Positions 1 to 8,714 of a DNA stretch of 64,000 bases are shown here, piece by piece (positions within the stretch are counted from its first letter, which is position 1; every line of letters starts with the position of its first letter). The notes beneath the pieces were generated by a model. It saw nothing but the letters and a program-made list of their open reading frames with translations. It was not told the origin of the DNA and did no database searches. The stretch comes from CAVQJU01 sp963729215 (lineage in GTDB: Bacteria > Acidobacteriota > Vicinamibacteria > Vicinamibacterales > CAVVIG01): NCBI GenBank assembly GCA_963729215.1, contig CAVSND010000031.1, forward strand, positions 1 to 64,000, given 5' to 3'. A program made the translations under genes and the position numbers.

Positions 1-1709
1 GCACTTCATGAAGACGCCGCATCACGGCGACGCCGAGGTTCTCGCGCCGGGATCCGAAACGCCGCCGGCCCGCGGGTTCGCCGAGCGGTTCAACCAGGCG
101 TTCGCCAGGCGCTTCGAGCGGATGCTGGTGTGGTACGAGCGACGCGTCCGCGCCGCGCTCCGCCGGCCGGCGCTCGTCATCGGATCGATCGCGGCCGTCT
201 TCGCCGCCAGCCTTCTGCTGTATCCGCTGCTCGGCGTGGCGTTCTTCCCGCGCACTGACGCGGGCCAGTTCATGATGAACGTCAAGGCGCCGTCGGGCAG
301 CCGCCTCGAGGTGACCACCCGTGAAGTGAACCGAGTCGAGGCGCTCATCCGTCGGGTCGTCTCGCCGGAGGATCTCGACCTGATCGTCTCGAACATCGGC
401 GTCCAGCCGGGGTTCTCGTCCCTGTACACGACCAACTCCGGCCCGCACACGGCCACCGTGCAGGTGGCGCTCAAGGAGAAGCACCGCATCGGCAGCTACG
501 AGTATATGGCGCGGATGCGCGAGGCGATGGCGCAGGAGCTGCCGCACCTGAGCAGCTACTTCTCGTCTGGCGGCATCGTCGACGCCGTGCTCAATCAGGG
601 GCTTCCGGCGCCAATCGACGTCCAGCTCAACGGGTCGAATATCGAGACCGTCTATGAGGCGGCGGCCGGCGTGGCGGCGCAGATTCGCAAGCTGCCAGGC
701 GTGAGCGACGTGTACATCCCGCAGGACATCGACTACCCGTCGCTGCGGCTCGACATCGATCGCGAGCGGGCAGCGTCGCTCGGTCTCAATCAGCGCGAGG
801 TCGTGAACAATGTCATCACGGCGCTGACGTCGAACCAGATGATCGCGCCGAGCTACTGGGTGGACCCGAAGAGTGGCAACGACTACATGCTCACGGTGCA
901 GTATCCGGAAAACCACGTGGGCAACCTGCTCGACCTGCGCGGCATCCCGCTGCATGCCGAGCACATGAAGGATCCGACGCTGCTCGACGCGGTCACGAAG
1001 GTCACGCGGATCACGTCGCCAACTGAAATCGATCACTACCAAATCAGGCGCGTCATCGACATCTACGTGAACCCGGCCGGCGAGGACCTCGGCACGCTGG
1101 CCGACGGCATCCGCCGGCTGGTGTCCAGAGCGACGCTGCCATCGGGCGTCCGCGTCAACGTCCGCGGCATGGTGCAGGGCATGCAGGCCTCGTTCAGCAG
1201 CTTCGCGGAGGGCCTGATCCTAGCGCTCATCCTGTTGTATCTCATCCTCGTCGCGCAGTTCCGATCGTTCCTCGATCCGCTCCTGATTCTGCTGGCCGTG
1301 CCGACCGGGATCACGGGCGTGCTCGTCGCGCTTTACCTGACGGGGACGACGCTCAACGTGCAGTCGCTGATGGGCGTGCTGATGATGGTCGGCATGGTCG
1401 TGTCGAACAGCATCCTCATCGTCGAGTTCACGCATCGCCTGGAGGCGGACGGCATGACGCGTACTCGACGCCGTCGTCAACTCCTGCCGCATCCGGCTGC
1501 GGCCGATCCTGATGACATCGCTCGCCACCATCTTCGGCCTGATTCCGATGGCCGCCAAGCTTGGAACGGGCAGCGAAGCCTACGCGCCCCTGGCGCGCGC
1601 GATTATCGGCGGGCTGCTGGTCTCGGTTGTCTTGACCGTGGTCATTGTCCCGGCCGCCTACCTCCTCGTCTATCGCAGGCGGACCCCCGCCGAAGGAGCT
1701 CACTCGTGA
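1..1709 (+). CDS. RND (HAE1-type) efflux pump inner-membrane permease, 5' partial, frameshifted
   Basis: This is the C-terminal half of a proton-driven RND efflux permease; the N-terminal half lies before the window. The visible part opens in the cytoplasmic loop before the mid-protein membrane helix (LLYPLLGVAFFPRTDAGQ), continues through the periplasmic porter and docking region, then the membrane cluster starting near LILALILLYLILVAQF. The frame breaks at about 1458-1466: after EFTHRLEADGMTR the protein continues in another frame as LDAVVNSCRIRLRPILMTSL and ends YRRRTPAEGAHS at 1709, which fits one extra base beside CGTACTC. The misframed product reads straight into the next gene, so a single 1000-residue open frame is an artefact. 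The stop overlaps the GTG start of the TolC partner. Substrate cannot be told from sequence. Confidence 0.88.
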
Positions 1710-3010
1710 TACGTCGCATCCACGCCTGCGTCTGGTGCGTTTGCGCTTGTCTGGCTGTCGCATCGGGGAGACTTGATGCCCAGTCATCGCCCGAACATCT
1801 CTCGCTCACTCAGGCCGAGCAGCGGGCGGTCGACGGACATCCGCAGGTACGGGCCGGGCGTTCGGCGGCGCTCGCGGCAAGCCAGGTCGTGCGCGAGGTC
1901 AAGTCCGCGTACTGGCCGACCGTGTTCGGCAGCGTGACCGGCGCCGCATCTTCGCCCGATGGCGCGCGGATTACCGCCGGCGCGCTCAACAACCCGTCGA
2001 TTTACGACCGATTCGCGGCGGGTGTCACCGTCTCGCAGCTCGTCACGGACTTCGGCCGAACCGGCGACCTGGCGCAGACACAGACACTGCGCGCCAGCGC
2101 GCAGGAACAGAACGCGTCGCGGCTGCGGGCTGACGTGCTGCTGCGCGTCGACCAGGCGTACTTCGATGCGCTGCGTGCGCAGGCCGTGCTGCGTGTCGCC
2201 CGCCAGACGGTGGAAGCCCGGCAGCTGGTCACCGATCAGGTCGCGGCGCTTGCCGCAAGCAACCTGAAATCGGGCCTCGATCTCAGCTTCGCCCGCGTGA
2301 ACCTCAGCCAGGCGCAACTGCTGCTCGTTCAGGCTCAGAGCGACGTCGACGCGTCGTTTGCTGCCCTCGGAGCCGCCATGGGCTCATCGGCGACCGCCAC
2401 CTACGATCTGGTAGACGAACCGATGCCGCCACCTCCACCCGACGACGCCGCGCCGCTCCTCGCACAGGCCTTCAGGGAGCGGCCAGACCTCGCGGCACAG
2501 CAGCTCGCCGACCGGGCGGCGGCGAAGTTCGCCGAGGCCGAGCACGCGCTCTGGTATCCGACCGTCGCCGCCGTCGGCGTGGCGGGCGTCTCGCCGTATC
2601 ACCAGGATCCCGTGACCGATCACTACGCAGCCGCCGGTTTCAACGTCACCGTGCCGATTGCCAACGGCAGCCTCTACTCCGCGCGCCATGCCGAGGCGGC
2701 ATACCGGGCCGAAGTCGAAGACGAGGCGCTGCGCGACCTCCAGAACCAGATCACGCGCGACGTCACGCTGGCCTGGCTGCGGGCGCGGACCGGATTTCAG
2801 CGCGTCGATCTGACCAACCAGCTGCTGGCGCAGGCCTCGGACGCGCTCGAGCTCGCCCAGGCCCGCTACAACCTTGGGCTGAGCTCGATCGTCGAACTGA
2901 CGCAGGCGCAATTGAACAAGACGCAGGCGGAAATCGATCTGGCGACGATCAGGTACGAATACCAGGCGAGGATTTCGGCGCTGCGATACCAGACGGGCGT
3001 CCTGAAGTAG
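1706..3010 (+). CDS. TolC-family outer membrane efflux protein
   Basis: This is the outer membrane channel of the tripartite pump whose permease precedes it. It starts at the GTG overlapping the permease stop (GTGA), giving 434 residues. It has a hydrophobic signal peptide ending near residue 24 (LAVASGRLDAQS), then two related halves rich in Ala, Gln and Leu, typical of the coiled-coil alpha-barrel repeats of TolC (LSLTQAEQRAVDGHPQV at the first, LAQAFRERPDLAAQQ at the second, QARYNLGLSSIVELTQAQ near the end). Length matches the family (420-480). Overlap with the permease indicates translational coupling. A nested inverted repeat follows at once and may end the transcript. Confidence 0.9.
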   Translation: MIRRIHACVWCVCACLAVASGRLDAQSSPEHLSLTQAEQRAVDGHPQVRAGRSAALAASQVVREVKSAYWPTVFGSVTGAASSPDGARITAGALNNPSIYDRFAAGVTVSQLVTDFGRTGDLAQTQTLRASAQEQNASRLRADVLLRVDQAYFDALRAQAVLRVARQTVEARQLVTDQVAALAASNLKSGLDLSFARVNLSQAQLLLVQAQSDVDASFAALGAAMGSSATATYDLVDEPMPPPPPDDAAPLLAQAFRERPDLAAQQLADRAAAKFAEAEHALWYPTVAAVGVAGVSPYHQDPVTDHYAAAGFNVTVPIANGSLYSARHAEAAYRAEVEDEALRDLQNQITRDVTLAWLRARTGFQRVDLTNQLLAQASDALELAQARYNLGLSSIVELTQAQLNKTQAEIDLATIRYEYQARISALRYQTGVLK

Positions 3011-3094
3011 TCCGGAGCTTCAGGTGTCCGCTTCGTCCGGCAGGCCTGAAGGCCTGCACTACCGAGCCTTCACCTGAAGGCCTGAGCTGTCGGA
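3011..3094. repeat. Nested inverted repeat after the TolC gene
   Basis: Three concentric inverted pairs are visible: an inner perfect hairpin GCAGGCCT-GA-AGGCCTGC (3040-3057), a middle pair CTTCAGGTG (3018-3026) with CACCTGAAG (3071-3079), and an outer, less perfect pair TCCGGAGCT with AGCTGTCGGA. It starts directly after the TolC stop. It could act as a terminator or be a REP-like element; there is no T tract. Confidence 0.7.
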
Positions 3095-3162
3095 CGATCA
3101 TGTGGACGCGTTCGACCGGCAATTGCGCCGGGTCGGGAGCAGCGGTAGATTGGATCAGGCAC

Positions 3163-3504
3163 ATGTTGCGCCAGTTCTTCAGGCCCGCGTGCTTCTGCCT
3201 CGGCTCGCTCGTTGTTGCCGTCGCGCTCGTGCTGGTTCCGACGGTCATGCGCGCGCGGCAGCACCTGTCCCTGCACGACACCACGCGACTGAGCATCCGG
3301 CTGAACTGGCAAAGCGACGCGCCACCGCGCATGCACCTGGTGGCGATCACAACCCGCGGGCATGCTGCGCTCACACCGCGCGTCTTCGCGATACGGCCGC
3401 CTTCCCGTCTCCTGCCTCGAGTGCCCGCGTTCGACGAGCCGGTTGTGCGGCTGTTCCTCGACAACTCCCCCGATCCGCTACGCGGTCCTCCGGTCCTGCT
3501 CTAG
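3163..3504 (+). CDS. Hypothetical small membrane-anchored protein
   Basis: I do not recognise this 113-residue product. It starts MLRQFFRPACFC and has one clear hydrophobic segment at about residues 8-30 (LGSLVVAVALVLVPTVMRAR), then a Pro- and Arg-rich tail without recognisable motif. The internal ATG at 3163 is chosen over the one at 3100 because the sequence before it overlaps the inverted-repeat region and does not look coding. The opposite strand is also open here, so the gene is uncertain; the membrane segment is the main support. Confidence 0.35.
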   Translation: MLRQFFRPACFCLGSLVVAVALVLVPTVMRARQHLSLHDTTRLSIRLNWQSDAPPRMHLVAITTRGHAALTPRVFAIRPPSRLLPRVPAFDEPVVRLFLDNSPDPLRGPPVLL

Positions 3505-3579
3505 CCCGGCGTCGACGCGCTCGCCGATCGAAGACGGCGACCGTCGATTCGTGGACGTGAATGGGAAAGGATGGACACA

Positions 3580-4047
3580 ATGAAGACGACAGCCATTTGC
3601 CGCACGATCTCTTTCGTCGCGCTGATCCTGTTCGCGGCGGCTTGGGCCACCGCCGACCAGCCACAGGCCAGCAGGCCGGTGGTCGGCGAATTGCGCACGT
3701 TCGCCGTCCCCCCTCGAGACTCGACCTCACGCATGCAACTCCACCACCAGGGGTGGATCGAAGCGAACGGCACATTGCTTGAAGCGAGCAGCTTCGAACC
3801 CTTGCTCAAGGTGATCGGACGCACATGGACACCGGCCGGCGTGAGCAGCGATGAGTTCGCCGTGCCAGACCTTCGCGGACGGCCGAGAAGCCGGGTGTCA
3901 TCCGACAATCCGTTCGGCGTGCTGGGCCCGGGCGATCTCGTCACCAGCGGACGGCCGATCACCAAGGGGATGACGTCCGGACCAATCACCTATTGGATCT
4001 TCACCGGCCAGGACGTGAGCGTCCTGGACCGCTCAGCGCCGCAGTAG
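3580..4047 (+). CDS. Exported protein with a phage tail-collar-like domain
   Basis: A 155-residue exported protein starting MKTTAICRTISF, with signal peptide to about residue 25 (LFAAAWATADQ). The mature part has the layout of a single tail-collar repeat: GWIEANGTLLEASSFEPLL, then IGRTW, then FAVPDLRGR. The last is close to the FxLPDLRGR signature of phage tail fibre collar and microcystin-dependent proteins, where this module helps trimeric fibre folding. There are no other phage genes nearby, so it is probably a domesticated domain. The ATG at 3580 has AAAGGA about 8 bases upstream; an ATG at 3571 would add three residues. Function unknown. Confidence 0.6.
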   Translation: MKTTAICRTISFVALILFAAAWATADQPQASRPVVGELRTFAVPPRDSTSRMQLHHQGWIEANGTLLEASSFEPLLKVIGRTWTPAGVSSDEFAVPDLRGRPRSRVSSDNPFGVLGPGDLVTSGRPITKGMTSGPITYWIFTGQDVSVLDRSAPQ

Positions 4048-4107
4048 GCACGAGGCGTCCCGGACGGTGCGGCTGTCGGCCGAAGCAACGGCGTCGCCTG
4101 CCGGCAG

Positions 4108-4962
4108 CTACATCGATTGGATGCTTTCGAGGCGGCGCGTCGCGTACCGCGCGAGCAGCGAGCAGACGAGGACGATCGTCACCAGGACCAGGGCGCCGGC
4201 CCATGCCTGGCGGTGCCAGTCCCTGTAGGGCGAAATCGCGTACGTGAACACCATCACCGTCAGCGTCGCGATGGGCTGCGTGAGTTGCGTCGTGAAGAAG
4301 CGGTTGCTGAACGCGGTAAAGAGCAGCGGGGCCGTCTCGCCGGCGATGCGTGCAAGGGCGAGCACGACTCCGGTGATGATGCCCGGCAGCGCCGCCGGCA
4401 ACACGACGGAGAATACGGCCCGGCTGCGCGTGGCGCCGAGCGCCAGCGCGCCTTCGCGCATCGTGCCGGGGACGAGGAGCAGCAGTTCTTCCGTCGTGCG
4501 CGCGATGATCGGAATCATCATCACGCCCAGCGCCAGGCCGCCGGCCAGGGCGCTGAACTGCTTGAATGGCAGCACGGCGATCCCGTACACAAACACGCCG
4601 ACCACGATCGAGGGGACGCCGTTCAGCGTGTCGGCGGCAAACCTGACGAGCGATGCGAAGCGGGTGCCGGCGTACTCCGACATGTACACCCCGCTGAGGA
4701 TCCCGATCGGCACTGCGAAGAGCGATCCCAGACCGGTGACGATGAGCGTGCCGACAATGGCATTGGCCATGCCGCCGCCCGTCTCGCCCACCGGCTTGGG
4801 CATCTTCGTGAAGAAATCCAGGTTGAGGGAGGAAACCCCCTCGTTGATCACGTAGAACAGGATGAACGCGAGCGGGACGAGCGCCACCAGCACGGACAGG
4901 GCGCAGAAGCCGACGAACAGCGACGACAGGAGCTTCCGCCAGACGGTAGGCCGCGGCGTCAT
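4108..4962 (-). CDS. pstA: Phosphate ABC transporter permease PstA
   Basis: One of the two inner-membrane subunits of the high-affinity phosphate importer. The 284-residue protein has six predicted membrane helices (first at about residues 13-40, LLSSLFVGFCALSVLVALVP) and the ABC permease coupling segment EGALALGATRSRAVFSVVLP that contacts the ATPase. It follows pstC with a 4-base overlap (ATGA), in the run porin-pstS-pstC-pstA on the minus strand. The usual next gene, pstB, is absent here and lies at 39.1 kb, so the ATPase must be supplied from another transcript. Confidence 0.95.
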   Translation of the reverse strand: MTPRPTVWRKLLSSLFVGFCALSVLVALVPLAFILFYVINEGVSSLNLDFFTKMPKPVGETGGGMANAIVGTLIVTGLGSLFAVPIGILSGVYMSEYAGTRFASLVRFAADTLNGVPSIVVGVFVYGIAVLPFKQFSALAGGLALGVMMIPIIARTTEELLLLVPGTMREGALALGATRSRAVFSVVLPAALPGIITGVVLALARIAGETAPLLFTAFSNRFFTTQLTQPIATLTVMVFTYAISPYRDWHRQAWAGALVLVTIVLVCSLLARYATRRLESIQSM

Positions 4963-5933
4963 GCGGCCTCCTCAACGGTCGGCGGCTGCGCCGGCTCGGC
5001 GACGGGCGCCGTCGAGGCGCCCCGCGCCATGCTCCAGATCAAGACGCGCGACATCGAGTTCACAACCAGCGTGATGATGAAGAGTACCAATCCGATCTCG
5101 ATCAGCGCATTGAGATAGAGCTCGGTGTCCGCCTCGGTGAACTCGTTGGCCAGAACGGCGGCCATCGTGTACTGGGGCGCGAACAGCGACGCCGAGATCC
5201 GCGGATTGTTGCCGATGACCATCGTCACGGCCATGGTCTCGCCGAGCGCGCGGCCGAATCCGAGCATGATGGCGCCGATGATGCCGGTGCGCGCGTAGAA
5301 GAGCGCGGCGCGGATGGCTTCGAACCGCGTCGCGCCGAGCGCATACGCGCCCTCGCGCTGTGCGCCAGGCACCGACTTGAGCACCTCGCGCGCCACGGAG
5401 GATGTAAACGGAATCACCATCACGGCCAGAATCAGTCCAGCCGCCAGCATGCCGACGCCGAGCGGGGGGCCGCTGAAGATCGGCAGGCTGCGCAGCGCCT
5501 GTGGCATCCCCGATTCGAGCGCTCGAACGAACGGAACCAGAACGAAGATGCCCCAGAGGCCGTAGACGATGGATGGAATCGCCGCCAGCAGCTCGGTCAG
5601 AAACACCAGCGGCTGGCGCAGGAAATTCGGGCAGAGCTCGGAGATGAACACCGCGATCCCGAGCGCGATCGGCGTCGCGAGCGCAAGCGCGAGAATCGAC
5701 GAATACAGCGTGCCCCAGATGAACGGCAGCGCGCCGAACTGCCCGGCGACGGGATCCCAGACCTCCGTGCGCCAGAAGTTCAGGCCGAACTTCTCGATCG
5801 ACAACATCGACTGCCGCGTCAGTTCGAATCCGATCGCGCAGACGATCAGAACGAGGACGAGCGCAAACGCACCCGTCCCCAGCCTGAATCCCAAATCGCC
5901 CGTGCGGCGTGTCCGCCCCGCCCCGCCTGCCAT
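4959..5933 (-). CDS. pstC: Phosphate ABC transporter permease PstC
   Basis: Partner permease of PstA, 324 residues. Membrane helices begin at about residue 20 (GAFALVLVLIVCAIGFEL). The loop EGAYALGATRFEAIRAALF is the coupling helix to PstB, and the segment ELLAAIPSIVYGLWGIFVLVPFVR is characteristic of PstC. It begins 36 bases after the pstS stop and overlaps pstA by 4 bases. Length is normal for the family (about 300-330). Confidence 0.95.
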   Translation of the reverse strand: MAGGAGRTRRTGDLGFRLGTGAFALVLVLIVCAIGFELTRQSMLSIEKFGLNFWRTEVWDPVAGQFGALPFIWGTLYSSILALALATPIALGIAVFISELCPNFLRQPLVFLTELLAAIPSIVYGLWGIFVLVPFVRALESGMPQALRSLPIFSGPPLGVGMLAAGLILAVMVIPFTSSVAREVLKSVPGAQREGAYALGATRFEAIRAALFYARTGIIGAIMLGFGRALGETMAVTMVIGNNPRISASLFAPQYTMAAVLANEFTEADTELYLNALIEIGLVLFIITLVVNSMSRVLIWSMARGASTAPVAEPAQPPTVEEAA

Positions 5934-5969
5934 GGCACTCTCCCGACGCTGACCTGGCCCGCCGCCCTG

Positions 5970-6995
5970 CTACGAGATCTTGATCTTCGCGAGCGCTGCC
6001 ATCTCGAGCTTCACGACAGGCTCGGGTAGCGGCGCATAACCGAGCTCGGCACAGAACTTCTGGCCGTCCGTCAAAGCCCACTTCACGAAATCGACCATCG
6101 TTTTCGATTGCGCCTTGTCTTTGGGGCTCTCATAGAGCAGCAGCCAGGTGAAGGACGAGATCGGATAGACGCCTTTGCCTTCGGCGTTCGTGATCGAAAC
6201 GCGGAAGTCTGCCGGCATCTTTCCCGCGGCGGCCGCCGCCGCGGCCGTCACCGACGGCACGGAGGCGCGGATGAACTCGCCGGCCATATTCTGCACCGAT
6301 CCATAGCTGATCTTGTTCTGGAGCGCGTAGATCAGCTCGACGTAGCCGATCGACCCCGGCGTCTGCTGGACGAGGCCGGCCACGCCCTCGTTGCCCTTGC
6401 CGCCGACGCCGGACGGCCAGTTCACCGCCGTGGCCACGCCGACCTTGGTCTTCCACTCTTCCGATACCTTCGCCAGGTAGTCCACCCAGATGTAGGTCGT
6501 CCCCGAGCCGTCGGACCGGTGCACAACGGTGATGTCGGCCACCGGGAGGTTGACGCCGGGATTCAGCTTGGCGATCTGCGGGTCGTTCCACTTGGTGACC
6601 TTGCCGAGGAAGATGTCCACGAGCACGGGGCCCGTGAATTTCAGCTCGGCGGTCACGCCGGGGATGTTGTAGACAGGAACCACGGCGCCCAGCACCGTTG
6701 GGAAGTGCAGGATCTTGCTCGGCGCTGCGAGCTGCTGATCGTTGGTCATCGGGCCGTCGGTGGCGCCGAAGAATACCGTCTGGTTCGTGATCTGGCGAAT
6801 GCCGCCGCCGGAACCGATCGACTGGTAGTTGATCTGGACGGTTGGATGCAGTTTGTTGTACTCCGAAAACCACTTGGAGTAGATCGGGTACGGGAACGTC
6901 GCGCCGGCGCCGTTGATCAGAACCGTCTGGGCTGATGCGCCGGCGCAGAGTGCGACGGCACAACCGGCGATGGCGAGTAGTTTGCGTGCGTTCAT
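5970..6995 (-). CDS. pstS: Periplasmic phosphate-binding protein PstS
   Basis: Binds phosphate in the periplasm and delivers it to PstCA. The 341-residue precursor has a signal peptide (LLAIAGCAVALCAGASAQ), then the mature start LINGAGATFPYPIYSKW typical of PstS. Phosphate-contacting segments are visible: GSGGGIRQI, FGATDGPM and VHRSDGSGTTYIW, the last being the most diagnostic. The start ATG has a strong Shine-Dalgarno (AGGAGG, 5-base spacing). It is 15 bases from the porin stop, so porin and pst genes are one operon, expected to be induced by phosphate starvation. Confidence 0.96.
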   Translation of the reverse strand: MNARKLLAIAGCAVALCAGASAQTVLINGAGATFPYPIYSKWFSEYNKLHPTVQINYQSIGSGGGIRQITNQTVFFGATDGPMTNDQQLAAPSKILHFPTVLGAVVPVYNIPGVTAELKFTGPVLVDIFLGKVTKWNDPQIAKLNPGVNLPVADITVVHRSDGSGTTYIWVDYLAKVSEEWKTKVGVATAVNWPSGVGGKGNEGVAGLVQQTPGSIGYVELIYALQNKISYGSVQNMAGEFIRASVPSVTAAAAAAAGKMPADFRVSITNAEGKGVYPISSFTWLLLYESPKDKAQSKTMVDFVKWALTDGQKFCAELGYAPLPEPVVKLEMAALAKIKIS

Positions 6996-7010
6996 ATCGG
7001 CCTCCTGGAG

Positions 7011-8189
7011 CTAGAAATTGACCAGCGCGTGCAGGGCGATCTTCTTCTGCGACGGCTGGGCGACCGCGTAGTTCTCAAACGTCTGCCCGTCGTAGTCGAG
7101 CATCAGCGCTGTCGAGACGTTGCCCTGATGGCGGAACCAGTACGACACGCCGACAATCGTTCGCGGGCGGACCTGCGCGCCGTTCACTGCGCTGTCGACA
7201 TCGGGCTTCAGATGGTCGTAGCGAATCAGCGCCTCGATCGACGCGCCGCCGCTGAGCGGCATTATCGGCGTCAGCCAGAACGACCACCCTTGCGCGTGGA
7301 TGTCGCGGGCGGCGATGCCGGTCTGGTCGTGCGCCGTGATGTAGTCGTAGCCGGCATTGATGTGGGGCTGTTCGTAGGTGACCTGGAAGACACCGCGCGT
7401 GCGCTCCGAGTCCTTGATGTAGTTGTCCCCGAAATAGAACCCCGTCACCCGCAGCCCTCGAAAAATCGGCTTGGCTCTGGCGAACGGCCGCAGCGTGCCG
7501 CGGATTTCGACTGCCTTCTGGTCGTTGGGGTCGGACTTCGCGTATCCCTCCCCGTTGTAGACCCCGACGTGGACGTCGCCGTAGTTCGACGGTATGTTCC
7601 AGTGGAACGACGCGCCGGCGTCGGCCGAATTGTAGAAGCCTTCACGCTCGGTGAACGTCGTGCCCTGAAACCGGTAGCGGTAGATGCCCTCCTCGTAGTC
7701 GAGGAGCGGCGTCTGCTGGATGCCGAAACGCGCCCACGATCCGCGGGTCATCCAGTCGTCGAGGTTGAACTGCGCGAAGGCGTACTTGACCCGGAAAAGG
7801 AGGCTGTCGTTCGAAATGCTACTGCCGGGGCCGAGCGTGATCAGGCCGCTCTGGCGGACGATGTCCGGCGTGATACGAAAGGCCACCATGTGGTTGATAT
7901 TGCCGGTGACGTTGATGTAGCTGCGGGCGACGTTGAAGCTGCTGGGATTGATGACGTTTCCATCGGCATCTTTGGTCTGGGGGCTGTCCTGATACGTGTA
8001 ATCCGCGTAGATTGTCACACCGACCCTGATCGACGGCGTATCGTCAGGGGGCGTATACCCTGCGGCCGGGGTTACCTGGGCGGACGCCATTCGCGCCCCG
8101 GACAGCGCCATCGTCAGTAACAGAACTGCAACTCGTCGCACCGAACGCCTCCTCCTCGGGGCTCCACGCCCGCGAGCATCGTGCGTCAA
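7011..8189 (-). CDS. Phosphate-selective porin (OprO/OprP-like)
   Basis: Outer-membrane anion porin expected to feed phosphate to PstS. The precursor is up to 392 residues; the signal peptide is LLLTMALSGARMASAQ, and an Arg-rich stretch before it suggests translation may begin a little downstream. The mature part is a series of alternating amphipathic strands (VGVTIYADYTYQDS, ARSYINVTGNINHMVAFRITPD) and ends in Phe (IALHALVNF), the usual signal for BAM-dependent barrel insertion. Strands such as MTRGSWARFGIQQTPLLDYEE fit the OprP/OprO family. It leads the operon with pstSCA; paired repeats upstream may control it. Confidence 0.88.
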   Translation of the reverse strand: MTHDARGRGAPRRRRSVRRVAVLLLTMALSGARMASAQVTPAAGYTPPDDTPSIRVGVTIYADYTYQDSPQTKDADGNVINPSSFNVARSYINVTGNINHMVAFRITPDIVRQSGLITLGPGSSISNDSLLFRVKYAFAQFNLDDWMTRGSWARFGIQQTPLLDYEEGIYRYRFQGTTFTEREGFYNSADAGASFHWNIPSNYGDVHVGVYNGEGYAKSDPNDQKAVEIRGTLRPFARAKPIFRGLRVTGFYFGDNYIKDSERTRGVFQVTYEQPHINAGYDYITAHDQTGIAARDIHAQGWSFWLTPIMPLSGGASIEALIRYDHLKPDVDSAVNGAQVRPRTIVGVSYWFRHQGNVSTALMLDYDGQTFENYAVAQPSQKKIALHALVNF

Positions 8190-8222
8190 CAGTAACGAGG
8201 CTGTGTGTCCCGCGTAATTCGC

Positions 8223-8251
8223 ATGTGTTACGTCCCGGTAAAATGTGTAAC
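8223..8251. promoter_or_regulatory. Direct-repeat pair upstream of the porin-pst operon (possible Pho-type operator)
   Basis: On the plus strand ATGTGTTAC (8223-8231) and ATGTGTAAC (8243-8251) are near-identical and start 20 bases apart, about two helical turns, 35-60 bases upstream of the porin start. Spacing suggests a tandem-binding OmpR/PhoB-type regulator, but the sequence is not the enterobacterial Pho box. An orphan PhoB-like regulator is encoded at 32.1 kb. Confidence 0.35.
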
Positions 8252-8347
8252 ATCTCGGTCACATCGCGAGATCTGCGGATATCCGGGCGAATCTTACGAT
8301 CCGGTGACTGTGCCGTGGCCAGGCCGTAATGCCGATGCGGTATTTCA

Positions 8348-8578
8348 ATGGCCATGTCCTACAACCTCACGCTCCAGTGCGGCTGCCTCGTCTATGTCTC
8401 CTGCGATCCGAGGAGCGGCCTGTCGCACACGCGGATCCTCGAAGCCAAGAGCCCGGTCTGCCGATCGAGGCACCACGAGGTCGGCCATCGGCTGTTTCTC
8501 TGGGAGATGCTGCCCGACCCGGCTTACCGGCCCTGGCCGATGTTCGTGTCAGACGGAATGCAGATGACTCGAATCTGA
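8348..8578 (+). CDS. Small Cys/His-containing hypothetical protein
   Basis: A 76-residue protein of unknown function with a compact composition: MSYNLTLQCGCLVYVSCD at the N-terminus, followed by VCRSRHHEVGHRLFLWEMLPDP. The four cysteines (CGC, SCD, VCR) and the RHHEVGHR cluster could bind a metal, but no known motif is matched. No signal peptide. It lies alone between the divergent porin operon and the convergent PHP gene. The start could also be the ATG two codons further in. Confidence 0.45.
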   Translation: MAMSYNLTLQCGCLVYVSCDPRSGLSHTRILEAKSPVCRSRHHEVGHRLFLWEMLPDPAYRPWPMFVSDGMQMTRI

Positions 8579-8608
8579 GCCCGACCGCCGGAGAGGCCTG
8601 ACGGTACT

Positions 8609-8713
8609 CACCGGCGCCCGGTGCCCGGCGAAGAGCGTGCCGATCGCAGGTGGGCGACATTCCGCCGCCAGGCCGCGATCGCTCCTCACCGGCACCGGCC
8701 ACCGGCCAGTGCC
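8609..8713. repeat. GC-rich inverted repeats at the end of the PHP-led operon
   Basis: Two hairpins are visible: CACCGG-CGC-CCGGTG (8609-8623), and GGCAC (8691-8695) pairing with GTGCC (8709-8713) around a CCGGCCACCGG core. They lie directly beyond the stop of the last gene of the minus-strand run and could form its terminator. There is no T tract. Confidence 0.45.
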
Positions 8714-8714
8714 G

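Noticed and set aside
8..3010. Single 1000-residue frame spanning pump permease and TolC
   Set aside because: The junction region is Arg/Pro-rich and misframed; true permease C-terminus lies in another frame and TolC has its own GTG and signal peptide.
3571..4047. Prophage remnant
   Set aside because: Only one collar-like domain, with a signal peptide, and no other phage gene in the region.
4117..5118. Plus-strand 333-residue frame over pstA-pstC
   Set aside because: Low-complexity charged sequence antisense to well-conserved permeases.
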